From: Chitinophagales bacterium
GTDB taxonomy: Bacteria > Bacteroidota > Bacteroidia > Chitinophagales > Saprospiraceae
Reading direction: 5' to 3'
NCBI GenBank assembly: GCA_013298845.1
Contig: JAAFJN010000017.1
Location: forward strand, 37,824-101,823
Length of the DNA: 64,000 nt
Every line of letters starts with the position of its first letter. Position 1 is the first letter of the stretch. The position numbers were made by a program, and so were the translations under genes. Below, piece by piece: positions 38,401 to 47,679 of the stretch. Under the pieces are notes generated by a model, which worked only from the letters and a program-made list of their open reading frames with translations, searched no databases and had not been told where the DNA came from.

Positions 38401-39349
38401 CTTTTGCGCCCGCGCCCACCCACAAATGACCGTGTTGGTCGGGTACAACGGAAACCATATAATCAAAATGGGGCCAGGGTATTTCAACCGCTTTGGTGCC
38501 GTCCCATTTGTAAATATGGGTCCGAGTAATGAGAAAAACCACTTGTACATTGACCGGAACAACAAAGATGGCTTTATCAAAAGGCGGAAATTTGTCCGTA
38601 ACCTCGGTAAAAACGTTGTTTTGCCAATAACCAACGCGGTTGGAATTGCACACCCAGATTTGGTGCAACAACGGATTTTCTTTAAAATTGGATACCTTAT
38701 TAAAGGGCAACGGAATGGGTTGCCGCACACGGGTAGTTAAGTTATACGCACTGAGACCCGTTGCCTGCGTTACGTAAAAAAATGCCGTGTCGTTAATGAT
38801 ACAATTCTTTTCTGCATCCCGGTCGTCCGGCAATAAATACTGCGTCTTACCCAAAGTAGCCGTTCGCGCGGCCGCATCCAGGTCGTACATGTTCAAAGAG
38901 TCGTTAATTGCCCACAGTTGCCCCCTCGAATTGTGGATAAATTGATATTTCAGACCGCGTTCCCACTCCCGGATCCACACAAACTCATCGGCCGTTTCGT
39001 CAAATAAATAGAGGTTAAAATCGGCTACCAACCAAAGATGTTGGGTGGCATCGGCAAACATGAGCACCGCGTATTCGCCGGTAATTTTTTTCTGCGTCCC
39101 CCTCGCCCGGTCGTATAACTTAAAACGCTCCCCGTCGAAACGGCACACGCCATTTACAATACCGCACCAAATGTACCCCCGTTTGTCTTCAAACAAAGTA
39201 CTGATGTATCCGCGCGGCAGCCCGTTTTCTACGGTGTATAATTTGTATGGTTGACCATGTAAGGCATAAAAATGACAAAAAATAAGGGATAAAAAACAAA
39301 ATAACGCACTCGGCTTTGGGCAAAATAACTGAAGAGATTTAAACAACAT
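35426..39349 (-). CDS. Hybrid two-component system sensor/regulator (one-protein HTCS)
   Basis: About 1307 aa from ATG 39349. Order: signal peptide (ends YALHGQ); periplasmic double propeller of Reg_prop repeats (from YTVENGLPRGYISTLFEDKRG) with a Y_Y_Y domain; one TM (~755-775); HisKA with phospho-accepting His814 in VAHDLRSPIT; HATPase_c (NAIKFTPEGG, DSGPGIPD, GHGIGL); receiver domain (VVEDN, phosphorylatable Asp1100 in ILSDVMMPEMSG); AraC-type DNA-binding domain (SVDDIAQDIGISKSNLYKKI ... PNYFSSAFSAEFGVSPREY). Such proteins sense periplasmic oligosaccharides and activate polysaccharide-use genes in Bacteroidota. The frame is open 14 codons upstream, but a promoter -7 box lies in that extension, so the shorter start is preferred. 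It is divergent from the arabinose locus, which suggests an arabinan-type signal; this is inference. Confidence 0.93.
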   Translation of the reverse strand: MLFKSLQLFCPKPSALFCFLSLIFCHFYALHGQPYKLYTVENGLPRGYISTLFEDKRGYIWCGIVNGVCRFDGERFKLYDRARGTQKKITGEYAVLMFADATQHLWLVADFNLYLFDETADEFVWIREWERGLKYQFIHNSRGQLWAINDSLNMYDLDAAARTATLGKTQYLLPDDRDAEKNCIINDTAFFYVTQATGLSAYNLTTRVRQPIPLPFNKVSNFKENPLLHQIWVCNSNRVGYWQNNVFTEVTDKFPPFDKAIFVVPVNVQVVFLITRTHIYKWDGTKAVEIPWPHFDYMVSVVPDQHGHLWVGAGAKGLCKIPWKSPLFNSRQKGRYIGNKPIVVDQQKNTYFFDNIGGYDKDNYGAYLKSGDNDRITVLETAVLAMDHRGHFWSHTQAQELTETDPTGRRTVHRLQSYFRKKDDRINFLYAAGDVVAVFTINGLVALLHTPTGRVVATYLQDIARPLVYGRTLHAIYSGDGKQFLLSTEAGLVLLTPDWAPAVPTFNTRAYLLNQDIHLKDVNAIYCAVPDRDKGFWLGTPNGLHYLDLEKKTTTPIFCDVLRPNDVIFTMMDSPEHLWLGTQRGLIQLDIHPTLKARLYTQSDGLPDIEFNRTTSIRTDDGTVYMGTVGGIVYFKPSEISNALVKDTVVITDVYLQDSLITGQLNGLGYLPDLAHDQNFLTITFALLNYDNPTFNIYQYRLNGGTWIDVNNDNTVTLARLAPGEYHFEVRGSTGKSEWSAPVGIHFEIRWPWWRTWPAYFLYAGLIAGLGYLFFKKRIQLQKAAYDLELQRTTLHQQAELDQFKVRLLSNVAHDLRSPITVIKGLAEKYMVVEDPKVRHNVELIQKSSDQLLEMVGQILDLSKIHDNGTLALRPFRDDLARWLHIVLEPYIHYAELEKKIEVRVGQSAPAIWTSFDHDAMKSIIVNLTSNAIKFTPEGGRVMVEVNALEGNRIDILVYDSGPGIPDALKTRIFERFFQVEIESSVKGHGIGLWHTAELVQLMDGQISVQEETTEGAVFRVSLPLAYSETPELPGVTLADTPDEEQSGDLPILLVVEDNAILTEFIVAGLKEKYAIYTAKNGLEGVHLAQQIIPDVILSDVMMPEMSGIELCQILKSDRRTSHIPVLLTTVKSHEADIIQGLESGADGYIVKPYNIAEIQLRVENLMGLRADVRRHYQQMFSAHLVRPNQPDENAAEDAELMFLLEVQRSIQKHFVNSEASVDDIAQDIGISKSNLYKKINALTGSSIGTLLRTYRLEEARWGLQQYPGKTIAEIAYSCGFTDPNYFSSAFSAEFGVSPREYRNTKR

Positions 39350-39374
39350 AGTTACAGCATAACAATACAAATCG

Positions 39375-39404
39375 CAAAAATACATTTTCATTTTAAAAAA
39401 GCAA
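39375..39404 (-). promoter_or_regulatory. Promoter of the hybrid sensor gene
   Basis: On the minus strand: TTG (39404-39402), 19 bp, TATTTTTG (39382-39375). Transcription would begin near 39368, leaving a leader of roughly 20 nt before ATG 39349. This argues against the longer start at 39391. Confidence 0.6.
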
Positions 39405-39499
39405 CGGACAGCGTTTTTTATTTATCCATATCAAAAGACCCGATAAAGCAAACACGTACACACCACCCAAAATCGCCCGCCAATTTTTTTTCAAAAAAA

Positions 39500-39516
39500 T
39501 GTGTAAGATTGACACG
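39500..39516 (+). promoter_or_regulatory. Candidate AraR operator at the araR promoter
   Basis: TGTGT-N7-ACACG, overlapping the -33 element of the araR promoter. A near-identical site (TGTGT-N7-ACACA) lies before araA at 40374-40390. The arrangement suits autoregulation by a Nudix-type AraR, but the known consensus was not available for comparison. Confidence 0.35.
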
Positions 39517-39541
39517 TTTCCAAATAATTCAAATACCTTTG
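39509..39541 (+). promoter_or_regulatory. Promoter of araR
   Basis: TTG (39509-39511), 22 bp, TACCTTTG (39534-39541). The same -7 octamer TACCTTTG is used by the tRNA-Val promoter in this window. The expected leader is about 75 nt. Confidence 0.6.
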
Positions 39542-39623
39542 TTTTATGGAGTTGTTTAAATATGGCAAAAACACCTAAAACCCATCAAAAAACTGCATTT
39601 TAAATCAGGAGCAGATTTTACGT

Positions 39624-40325
39624 ATGAACAGATACCCCATCGAAAATCGGATTTTGGTCGCCATTGACTGCATTATTTTTGGTTTTGACGGGGAGGAAAT
39701 CAAACTGTTGGTGATTAAACGAAATTTTGAACCGGAGAAAGGAAATTGGTCGCTCATGGGTGGTTTTTTGCACCACAACGAAGATTTGGAAGACGGTGCC
39801 GAACGTATTTTGTACGATTTGACCGGCCTGAAAAACATTTACGTGGAGCAAATATTTACCGCTGGTCGAATTGAACGCGATCCCGTCGAACGCACCATTT
39901 CGGTGGTGTTTTTTGCCCTCATCGGGATACGGGACCAGGACAAAGAAGCCGTAAACGCCCACAACGCGCATTGGCTGAGTTTGGAACGAAAACCACCCCT
40001 GATTTTCGACCACGATGATATGGTGGCCAAAGCCATCGAACATTTGCGGTACAAGGCAGCCCTGCATCCCATTGGTTTTGAACTGCTGCCCGAGCGATTT
40101 ACCATTCCGAAATTGCAAAAACTCTACGAAGCCATTTATAACGTACAACTCGACCGGCGGAATTTTAGCCGAAAAATTCTCTCAACGGGGCTGCTGATGG
40201 ACACCGGTGAAAAAGACGACCAGTCCAGCACCAAAAAAGCAACCCTGTACCGGCTCGATCAGGAAAAATACAAAAATAAATTCTCGTCTTTTTGGCATTT
40301 TATGCCGCATCCGGGAATTGAATAA
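39624..40325 (+). CDS. araR: Nudix-type transcriptional regulator of arabinose use (AraR)
   Basis: A 233-aa cytoplasmic protein: an N-terminal Nudix-fold sensor domain (~1-145; [20 protein letters not shown] replaces the catalytic Nudix box and lacks the full GX5EX7REUXEEXGU pattern, so hydrolase activity is not expected) and a C-terminal winged helix (~150-225; [24 protein letters not shown]). This is the NrtR-like AraR family; in Bacteroides an AraR of this type is a repressor released by L-arabinose. The position directly before araA, with shared palindromes before both genes, supports the assignment. A terminator hairpin follows, so araA may have its own promoter. Confidence 0.88.
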   Translation: MNRYPIENRILVAIDCIIFGFDGEEIKLLVIKRNFEPEKGNWSLMGGFLHHNEDLEDGAERILYDLTGLKNIYVEQIFTAGRIERDPVERTISVVFFALIGIRDQDKEAVNAHNAHWLSLERKPPLIFDHDDMVAKAIEHLRYKAALHPIGFELLPERFTIPKLQKLYEAIYNVQLDRRNFSRKILSTGLLMDTGEKDDQSSTKKATLYRLDQEKYKNKFSSFWHFMPHPGIE

Positions 40326-40331
40326 CCAGAC

Positions 40332-40364
40332 AGAGGCTGTTCCAAAAACCGTCTCTTCTTTTTG
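40332..40364 (+). terminator. Probable terminator after araR
   Basis: AGAGGC (40332-40337) pairs with GTCTCT (40351-40356, one G-T pair), followed by TCTTTTT. It lies 6 bp beyond the araR stop. The stem is short, so readthrough into araA is likely. Confidence 0.45.
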
Positions 40365-40373
40365 ACTTTAGAT

Positions 40374-40390
40374 TGTGTCAAAAAAACACA
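40374..40390 (+). promoter_or_regulatory. Candidate AraR operator before araA
   Basis: TGTGT-CAAAAAA-ACACA: five-base arms around a 7-nt spacer, 16 bp before the araA ATG. It matches the site at 39500-39516 in arms and spacing. Confidence 0.4.
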
Positions 40391-40405
40391 TTTAATACAC
40401 GACCT

Positions 40406-41896
40406 ATGATCGCATTAAAAAATTTAGAAATTTGGTTTGTAACCGGCAGCCAGCATTTGTACGGCGAAGAAACCCTGCGACAAGTGGCCCAAAATGCCCA
40501 AACCATCGCAAATGCCCTCAATGATACACCGCAAATTCCAACGTCGGTGGTTTTTAAACCCGTGGTTAAAACCCCCGATGAAATTTATAACGTATGCCAG
40601 ACGGCCAACACCGATCCCAATTGCATCGGTATCGTTGCCTGGATGCACACTTTTTCACCGGCCAAAATGTGGATTCGGGGTTTACAAACCTTACAAAAGC
40701 CGTTGTGCCACCTGCATACGCAATTCAACCGCGATATTCCCTGGGGCGACATTGACATGGACTTTATGAACCTCAACCAATCGGCCCACGGTGACCGCGA
40801 ATTTGGGTTTATGTTGACCCGTTTGCGCAAAAACCGCAAGGTGGTAGTAGGTCATTGGCAACAACCTGAGGTACACCGCCAACTCAGCGTGTGGATGCGG
40901 GCAGCGGCAGCGCGGCACGATTGGCAAGGGGCTAAATTTGCGCGTTTTGGCGACAATATGCGCCAGGTGGCCGTCACCGAGGGCGATAAAGTGGAGGCCG
41001 AAATGAAATTCGGGTATTCGGTGAATGGTTACGGCATCGGCGATTTGGTGGCCCGTATCAACGATATTTCCGAAAAAAGTGTGGACGAATTGGTGGATAC
41101 CTACCACCATGACTACCAAGTTGTTCCGGCCTTGCAAAAAGGCGGTGCCCAACACGCGGCACTCCGGGAAGCGGCCAAAATAGAAGCCGGAATGCGGGCT
41201 TTTTTGCAAGAAGGCGGCTTTAAAGGATTTACCGATACCTTCGAGGATTTACACGGTTTGGCGCAATTGCCCGGTATCGCCACCCAACGCCTCATGGCGG
41301 AAGGTTACGGTTTTGGGGCCGAAGGCGACTGGAAAACCGCCGCTTTGGTGCGCGCCGCCAAGGTGATGGCGCAGGGTTTGCCCGGCGGCAACTCATTCAT
41401 GGAAGATTATACGTACCACTTCGACCCGCAGCAGGAATTGGTTTTGGGGGCGCACATGCTCGAAATCTGCCCCAGCATTGCGGCCGATAAACCCCGTTGC
41501 GAAATTCACCCGCTGGGCATTGGTGGAAAAGCCGATCCCGTTCGATTGGTCTTTAACGCGCCCGCCGGTCGGGGTCTTAACGCCTCCATGATTGATTTAG
41601 GGAACCGCTTTCGATTGATTATCAACGAAGTAGAAGCCGTTGCACCGGTGCAGGATTTACCCAAATTGCCGGTTGCGCGGGTATTGTGGAAACCCTTGCC
41701 CAATATGACAACGGGTTGTGCGGGCTGGATTTACGCCGGAGGGGCGCACCACACGGTGTTCAGCCAAAACCTCAGCACCGAACATTTTGAAGATTTTGCG
41801 GCCATGTTCGACGTTGAAATGGTGGTTATTGATGCAACCACAACCTTGCGACAATTTAATAATGAATTACGGTGGAATGAGGTGGTTTATTCATAA
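40406..41896 (+). CDS. araA: L-arabinose isomerase
   Basis: A 496-aa cytoplasmic enzyme that converts L-arabinose to L-ribulose. Landmarks: the N-terminal [25 protein letters not shown], the metal-binding region with [30 protein letters not shown] and [31 protein letters not shown], and the C-terminal [10 protein letters not shown]. Length equals that of typical AraA (about 500 aa). An in-frame upstream extension begins inside the candidate operator; ATG 40406 gives the standard N-terminus and is chosen. First enzyme of the catabolic gene series; araB follows after 148 bp. Confidence 0.96.
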   Translation: MIALKNLEIWFVTGSQHLYGEETLRQVAQNAQTIANALNDTPQIPTSVVFKPVVKTPDEIYNVCQTANTDPNCIGIVAWMHTFSPAKMWIRGLQTLQKPLCHLHTQFNRDIPWGDIDMDFMNLNQSAHGDREFGFMLTRLRKNRKVVVGHWQQPEVHRQLSVWMRAAAARHDWQGAKFARFGDNMRQVAVTEGDKVEAEMKFGYSVNGYGIGDLVARINDISEKSVDELVDTYHHDYQVVPALQKGGAQHAALREAAKIEAGMRAFLQEGGFKGFTDTFEDLHGLAQLPGIATQRLMAEGYGFGAEGDWKTAALVRAAKVMAQGLPGGNSFMEDYTYHFDPQQELVLGAHMLEICPSIAADKPRCEIHPLGIGGKADPVRLVFNAPAGRGLNASMIDLGNRFRLIINEVEAVAPVQDLPKLPVARVLWKPLPNMTTGCAGWIYAGGAHHTVFSQNLSTEHFEDFAAMFDVEMVVIDATTTLRQFNNELRWNEVVYS

Positions 41897-42044
41897 ATAA
41901 TTTTTAAGGGTTAGCGAGCACATTTTTTAAGGCATCAACGCAGGCAGCATCGTCAAAAATGGCATTAACCGGAACGGAAAAACCACTTATAACCTGATTA
42001 AGGATTTTTTTTGAAAGATATTACAAACGAGATACACACACTTT

Positions 42045-43679
42045 ATGAAATACATCATCGGACTTGATTACGGCACCGATTCCGTCCGCGCTTTAATTGT
42101 GGACCAAAACGGCACCGAAATCGCCACCGCCGTCCATTATTATGCGCGTTGGAAAAAGGGTTTGTACTGCAATCCCTCCGAATCGCAATTCCGCCAACAC
42201 CCACTGGATTACCTGGAGGGCATGCAAACGGCCATCAAAACGGCCCTGAGCAACGCCCCTACGGAAGTAGCCCCTAACGTCGTGGGTATTTCGGTGGACA
42301 CTACCGGCAGTACCCCCGTGGCCGTGGACCGAAACGGTACCCCACTGGCTCTTTTACCCGAATTCGCCGAGAACCCGAACGCTATGTTTATCCTGTGGAA
42401 AGACCACACGGCCAACCGTGAAGCCGAAGAAATCAATCATTTGGCCAAACAATGGGCCACCGATTACACCAAATACGTCGGTGGCATTTATTCTTCCGAA
42501 TGGTTTTGGGCCAAAATCCTGCGCACCCTGCGCGTGGATGCAGCCGTGCGCGAGGCCGCCTTTTCGTGGGTCGAGCATTGCGACTGGATGTCGGCGGAAC
42601 TCACCGGTCACACCGACCCGCTCACGCTCAAACGGTCGCGTTGCGCCGCCGGACACAAAGCCATGTGGCACGAGGAATTTGACGGCTTACCCGACGAGGC
42701 GTTTTTAACCACCCTCGACCCCTTGTTGGCCGGATTGCGCGACCGTTTGTACCGCGACACGTTCACCGCCGCCGAAAAAATGGGGCATTTGTCTCCTAAA
42801 TGGGCCGTAACCCTCGGTCTTTCCCCCGAAGTTGTGGTGGGCGTGGGGTCTTTTGATGCCCACATGGGGGCCGTGGGTGCCTCCATTGAGCCTTACGCGC
42901 TGGTGCGGGTCATGGGCACCTCCACCTGCGATATGCTCGTGGCACCCAACGAAGAAGTGGGACATTTGCTCATTCACGGTATTTGTGGACAAGTGGATGG
43001 CTCCATTTTGCCCGGTATGCTGGGCATGGAAGCGGGTCAATCGGCCTTTGGTGATGTGTACGCCTGGTTTCAACAACTCCTGGCGTGGCCCTTACTCGAA
43101 TTTTTAGAGCCGCAACCGGCCGAACAGGCCATCGCGCAAATTATTCCGGCATTATCGGAAAAAGCCGCCCAATTGCCCGTTACAACCCACGATGCCGTGG
43201 CGCTCGACTGGTTCAATGGCCGCCGCACCCCAGATGCCAACCATACTTTAAAAGGAGCAATATCGGGACTAAATCTGGGTAGTGATGCGCCAAAAGTATT
43301 CAAAGCGCTGGTGGAAGCCACCGCTTTTGGTGCGCGCAGTATCGTGGAGCGATTTAGGGAAGAAGGAGTGCCCATCCGGCAGGTCATTGGGATTGGCGGT
43401 GTATCCAAAAAGTCGCCCTATGTGATGCAAACTTTGGCCAATGTCCTCCAAATGCCCATCAAAATTGTGACTTCGGAGCAGGCTTGTGCCTTGGGGGCCG
43501 CCATTTGCGCCGCCGCCGCCGCTGGGGTGTATCCCGACCTGCACGCCGCAAAAGCCGCCATGAATTCGGGTTTTGACGCCACTTTTGAACCCGATTCCGC
43601 CCAAGCAGCGGTGTACAACGAATTATATCAACGGTACCGGCAATTGGGTGCTTTTATGGAACAAAATGCTAAAACCTAA
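42045..43679 (+). CDS. araB: L-ribulokinase
   Basis: A 544-aa FGGY-family sugar kinase that phosphorylates L-ribulose to L-ribulose 5-phosphate using ATP. The N-terminal phosphate-1 motif IIGLDYGTDSVRALIVD, the AraB-specific GISVDTTGSTPVAVD, SFDAHMGAVGA and the C-terminal IRQVIGIGGVSKKSPYVMQT with EQACALGAAICAAAAAG are present. Length matches AraB (about 550-570 aa). The next gene starts 8 bp after the stop, so it is part of the same transcript. The 148-bp gap before it holds no clear promoter; it may have a weak one or depend on araA. Confidence 0.95.
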   Translation: MKYIIGLDYGTDSVRALIVDQNGTEIATAVHYYARWKKGLYCNPSESQFRQHPLDYLEGMQTAIKTALSNAPTEVAPNVVGISVDTTGSTPVAVDRNGTPLALLPEFAENPNAMFILWKDHTANREAEEINHLAKQWATDYTKYVGGIYSSEWFWAKILRTLRVDAAVREAAFSWVEHCDWMSAELTGHTDPLTLKRSRCAAGHKAMWHEEFDGLPDEAFLTTLDPLLAGLRDRLYRDTFTAAEKMGHLSPKWAVTLGLSPEVVVGVGSFDAHMGAVGASIEPYALVRVMGTSTCDMLVAPNEEVGHLLIHGICGQVDGSILPGMLGMEAGQSAFGDVYAWFQQLLAWPLLEFLEPQPAEQAIAQIIPALSEKAAQLPVTTHDAVALDWFNGRRTPDANHTLKGAISGLNLGSDAPKVFKALVEATAFGARSIVERFREEGVPIRQVIGIGGVSKKSPYVMQTLANVLQMPIKIVTSEQACALGAAICAAAAAGVYPDLHAAKAAMNSGFDATFEPDSAQAAVYNELYQRYRQLGAFMEQNAKT

Positions 43680-43687
43680 CCAGAATC

Positions 43688-46114
43688 ATGCGTACATTCA
43701 TCATTTTTATCGCTTTTTTGTCCATTTACCAAAGTGCCACGGCCCAACAATACGCCGTGGAGCCGGTGCCTTTCCACCAGGTAAAACTCACCGATCAGTT
43801 TTGGGCACCCCGGATCGAAACGGTGCGCACCAGTACCATTCCCGCGACTTTCAAAAAAAACGTGGAGACCTTTCGGATCAAAAACTTTGAAGTGGCCGCC
43901 GGTACCACCGAAGGACACGTGTGCACCGTGTATCCCTTCGACGATTCGGACGTGTACAAAGTGATTGAAGGGGCCGCTTACGCCCTGCACACCCGCCGCG
44001 ATCCCAAACTCGAAGCCGAAGTAGATGCCTTGGTAGAAAAAATAAAAGCCGCGCAGGAACCCGATGGCTACCTCTACACCTCGCGCACCATTGCCGAAAA
44101 AAACGCCAAAAAAGCCGAACCCGCTAAAGGTAATAACCTCAGTTGGCTGGAAGGTCCACGCTGGCAAAACGAAGACAAACTCAGCCACGAACTGTACAAC
44201 GTGGGCCATTTGTACGAAGCCGCCGTGGCGTATTTTGAAGCAACGGGCAAACGGAATTTACTCGATATTGCCTTAAAAAATGCCGAATTGGTCGCCAAAG
44301 ATTTTGGCCCCGGCAAATTATCCAAAGCCCCCGGTCACCAGGAAATTGAAGTGGGGCTGGTAAAATTGTACAAAGTCACCAAAGACAAAAAATGGCTCGA
44401 TCTGGCCAAGTTTTTTATTGATGTGCGCGGTTACGGCGAGCAATATTCGCAAAACCACCAAAAAGTAAAGGACCAACGCGTCGCCGTGGGGCACGCCGTT
44501 CGCCTCGGGTACATGTTTATGGCCACCGCCGATATTGCGGCCTACACCGGCACCCACGAATACGACGAAGCCCTCAAATCCGTGTGGGACGACATCGTAG
44601 GCAGCCAAATGTACCTCACCGGCGGCGTAGGGGCTACGGGCAGCAACGAAGGTTTTGGCGGCTCGTACGACCTGCCCAATTATTCGGCCTACAACGAAAC
44701 CTGCTCGTCCATTTCGTTCGCCCACTGGAGCAAAAGAATGTTTCAACTCACCGGCGACAGCAAATACCTCGACGTGATGGAACTCACCCTGTACAATGCC
44801 CTCAACGCGGGTATGTCGTTGTCGGGCGACCATTATTTTTATCCCAATCCGCTCGAAAGCCGTAAAAATGTGGCGCGAACGCCCTGGTTTACCTGCGCGT
44901 GTTGCCCGCCCAATCTGGCGCGTTTTTTCACGTCGTTGCCCGAATTTTTTTACGGAAAAAGCGGCAACAACGTGTACATCAACCTTTTTGGCGCCAGCAG
45001 CACCAAAGTGGAAAACACCAATTCCAAAGGCCAAAAAGTGCAAGTGGAAATCCGGCAGGAAACTAATTATCCCTGGGACGGGGCCGTAAAAGTGCACGTT
45101 GATCCGGCCATTCCAAACACCTTTACCCTCAGAATTCGGATTCCGGGTTGGGCCAAAGGCGACGTGATACCACTGGATTTGTACCGTTTTGAAAGTTATT
45201 CGGGCCAATCAGTGCGGATTTTGATCAATGGCAAATACGAACCCATTACGTTTGAACGCGGTTTTGCGGTCATTACCCGCAAATGGAAAAAAGGTGATTA
45301 CGTCAGCCTCGATTTGCCCATGGAAGTGCAACGCGTAAAAGCCAACCCCAAAGTGGAGGCCGACCAAAACCGCTACGCCCTCAAACGCGGCCCGTTTGTG
45401 TATTGCCTCGAAGGCCGCGACCAACCCGACGACCGCATTTTGAATATGATGGTGCCCGATACCGCTACGTTTCGTTCCACTTTTGACAAAAACCTTTTGG
45501 GTGGCGTTCAAACGGTGCAATTCAACGGTTTTTTGGTCAAAAAGAAAATAAACCCTGAGGAGGCTGAATTGGAAAAAATGTCGCTCAAAGCCATTCCTTA
45601 TTACGCTTGGGCCAATCGCGGCCGCGACAATATGCTGGTGTGGCTGCCGTATAACCTGAAATCGGCGTACGAAATATCGGGGCCAACGCTGGCCTCGCGC
45701 TCGCAGGCCACGGCTTCGGAAGGATACAAGGGCGACCTGGCCAATATCAGCGACCACTACCCCGCCAAAAATTCCGCCGACGAAGAAAGCACGATGGTGC
45801 ATTGGTGGCCGAATTTTGGCACTTCCGAATGGGTGCAATATACCTTCCCCAACGCCGAACAGGTGGGCACGGCCAAAGTGTATTTCTTCGACGACGAAGT
45901 GCGCGAAGGAGGTTGCCGTGTGCCCGCTTCGTGGCGCATTACCTACCTCGAAAATGGCACGTGGAAACCCGTTTACGCCCCCGAAGGCTACAAATTAGTG
46001 AAGGACGGCTGGAACGAAGTACAATTTGAACCGGTAAAAACCACCGCCGTTCGCCTCGAAATGACCTTTAAAGAAGGCGTTTCGGGGGGTATCCATTCAT
46101 TTTACATGCATTAA
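43688..46114 (+). CDS. GH127 beta-L-arabinofuranosidase
   Basis: An 808-aa protein with signal peptide (residues 1-20, SATAQ). It belongs to GH127 (DUF1680), whose founder HypBA1 removes beta-L-arabinofuranose from arabino-oligosaccharides. The unusual zinc/cysteine active site is visible: Glu-x-Cys in AYNETCSSIS and the nucleophile pair in WFTCACCPPNLARF (~400). The (alpha/alpha)6 barrel covers ~25-430 and beta modules follow; the last ~150 residues (HWWPNFGTSEWVQYTFPNAE ... HSFYMH) look like an added galactose-binding-type domain, which makes it longer than HypBA1 (658 aa). No T9SS domain, so probably periplasmic. GH51 follows 27 bp later. Confidence 0.92.
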   Translation: MRTFIIFIAFLSIYQSATAQQYAVEPVPFHQVKLTDQFWAPRIETVRTSTIPATFKKNVETFRIKNFEVAAGTTEGHVCTVYPFDDSDVYKVIEGAAYALHTRRDPKLEAEVDALVEKIKAAQEPDGYLYTSRTIAEKNAKKAEPAKGNNLSWLEGPRWQNEDKLSHELYNVGHLYEAAVAYFEATGKRNLLDIALKNAELVAKDFGPGKLSKAPGHQEIEVGLVKLYKVTKDKKWLDLAKFFIDVRGYGEQYSQNHQKVKDQRVAVGHAVRLGYMFMATADIAAYTGTHEYDEALKSVWDDIVGSQMYLTGGVGATGSNEGFGGSYDLPNYSAYNETCSSISFAHWSKRMFQLTGDSKYLDVMELTLYNALNAGMSLSGDHYFYPNPLESRKNVARTPWFTCACCPPNLARFFTSLPEFFYGKSGNNVYINLFGASSTKVENTNSKGQKVQVEIRQETNYPWDGAVKVHVDPAIPNTFTLRIRIPGWAKGDVIPLDLYRFESYSGQSVRILINGKYEPITFERGFAVITRKWKKGDYVSLDLPMEVQRVKANPKVEADQNRYALKRGPFVYCLEGRDQPDDRILNMMVPDTATFRSTFDKNLLGGVQTVQFNGFLVKKKINPEEAELEKMSLKAIPYYAWANRGRDNMLVWLPYNLKSAYEISGPTLASRSQATASEGYKGDLANISDHYPAKNSADEESTMVHWWPNFGTSEWVQYTFPNAEQVGTAKVYFFDDEVREGGCRVPASWRITYLENGTWKPVYAPEGYKLVKDGWNEVQFEPVKTTAVRLEMTFKEGVSGGIHSFYMH

Positions 46115-46141
46115 ACATCACATTCAACTACGGTCATTTTT

Positions 46142-47677
46142 ATGAACAAAGCAGCACTGATAACCCTATTTTTAGCCGTTTCGAGCGGCCTTTTTGCCCA
46201 AAACCAACTCGTGCTCAACGCCGATTTGGGGCGCGATACCATTAGCCACAATATTTACGGGCATTTTGCCGAACACCTGGGCCGTTGCATTTACGGCGGC
46301 TTTTACGTGGGGGAAAATTCGCCCATTCCCAACAAAGACGGGGTGCGCACCGATTTGATTGAGGCCCTGAAAAAAATGAAAGTGGGCAACCTGCGCTGGC
46401 CCGGCGGTTGTTTTGCCGACACTTACCAATGGAAAGACGGCATTGGCCCCAAAAATCAGCGGCCGTCCATGCAAAACGTGTGGTGGGGTGGCGTTATCGA
46501 AGACAATTCCTTCGGTACCCACGATTTTCTCAACCTCTGCGAAGCGCTGGGGGCCGAACCTTACCTGGCCGGTAACGTGGGCAGCGGTTCGGTAAAAGAT
46601 CTTTCCGATTGGGTAAATTATACCAGCCAAATCTCCGGCAGTCCAATGGCCGAATTGCGCAAAAAAAATGGCCGCGAAAAGCCCTGGAAAGCGCGTATGT
46701 GGGGCGTAGGTAACGAAGCCTGGGGCTGCGGCGGCAACATGACGGTGGAGTATTATGCTAATGTTTATCGCCAATATGCCACTTTTATGACTGATTGGGG
46801 CAATAGTAGTCGCCTTTTCAGGGTGGCTTCGGGTGCCAATGGCGCCGATTACCACTGGACCGAAGTACTCATGCGCGATATTCCCCACAACATGTTGGAA
46901 GGGGTGGCCCTGCACCATTATTCGGTCATTGACTGGAATAAAAAAGGCCCCGCTACTGGTTTTTCGGAAGCCCAATATTTTAAAACGATGCAACAGGCAT
47001 TGCGCATGGAGGAATTGGTAACGCGCCACTCGACCATTATGGACAAATATGATCCGGCCAAAAAAGTAGCCCTCGTAGTGGATGAATGGGGCGGTTGGTA
47101 CGACGTGGAACCGGGCACTAATCCGGGCTTTTTGTACCAGCAAAACACCCTGCGCGACGCCATGCTCGCCGGTGTTACCCTCAATATTTTCAATAACCAT
47201 TGCGACCGGGTAAGGGTAGCGAATTTGGCCCAAACCGTAAACGTTCTTCAAGCCGTAGCCCTCACCGACGGAGCAAAAATGATCCTCACACCCACTTACC
47301 ACGTGCTGGAAATGTACAATATTCACCAGGATGCTCTTCTGCTTCCGCTGAATATCAGCACCGGTACGTACACCCTTGGCGAAGAAAAACTGCCCGCTGT
47401 ATCGGCCTCTGCATCGAAGGATAAAGCCGGAAAAGTGCATATTACCCTGACCAATATTGACCCGAATAAATCCCAGGAAATTTCGATTTCTTTGCGCGGC
47501 ACCACGGCCAAAGGCGCAACCGGGCGTATTTTAACGTCGGCAAAAGTGCAGGACTACAATTCCTTTGACCAGCCGGACAAAGTAAAACCCGCCGAGTTTA
47601 AAGGCGCAACGGTTAAAAACGGCACCCTCCAACTCACTTTGCCCCCCGTATCGGTGGTCGTGCTTGAACTCAATTAA
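46142..47677 (+). CDS. GH51 alpha-L-arabinofuranosidase
   Basis: A 511-aa protein with signal peptide (residues 1-19, GLFAQ), hence periplasmic. It cleaves terminal alpha-L-arabinofuranosyl residues. GH51 signatures: [37 protein letters not shown], the acid/base Glu192 in [13 protein letters not shown], and the nucleophile Glu315 in [11 protein letters not shown]-terminal beta domain ends [12 protein letters not shown], typical of the family. A 422-aa open frame on the opposite strand is a shadow caused by codon bias. It is followed by araD with 2 bp between stop and start, so arabinose release and catabolism are encoded together. Confidence 0.94.
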   Translation: MNKAALITLFLAVSSGLFAQNQLVLNADLGRDTISHNIYGHFAEHLGRCIYGGFYVGENSPIPNKDGVRTDLIEALKKMKVGNLRWPGGCFADTYQWKDGIGPKNQRPSMQNVWWGGVIEDNSFGTHDFLNLCEALGAEPYLAGNVGSGSVKDLSDWVNYTSQISGSPMAELRKKNGREKPWKARMWGVGNEAWGCGGNMTVEYYANVYRQYATFMTDWGNSSRLFRVASGANGADYHWTEVLMRDIPHNMLEGVALHHYSVIDWNKKGPATGFSEAQYFKTMQQALRMEELVTRHSTIMDKYDPAKKVALVVDEWGGWYDVEPGTNPGFLYQQNTLRDAMLAGVTLNIFNNHCDRVRVANLAQTVNVLQAVALTDGAKMILTPTYHVLEMYNIHQDALLLPLNISTGTYTLGEEKLPAVSASASKDKAGKVHITLTNIDPNKSQEISISLRGTTAKGATGRILTSAKVQDYNSFDQPDKVKPAEFKGATVKNGTLQLTLPPVSVVVLELN

Positions 47678-47679
47678 AC

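Noticed and set aside
41903..42014. Minus-strand stretch in the araA-araB gap that reads like a protein end (…DAACVDALKNVLANP)
   Set aside because: Only about 35 codons, no start codon, and the plus strand is open as well; too little to call a gene or pseudogene.
44318..45208. 296-aa minus-strand frame opposite GH127
   Set aside because: Shadow frame; the GH127 active-site motifs lie on the plus strand here.
46172..47440. 422-aa open frame on the minus strand opposite the GH51 gene
   Set aside because: The plus-strand gene has full family motifs; the antisense frame is a by-product of codon bias and has no recognisable sequence.
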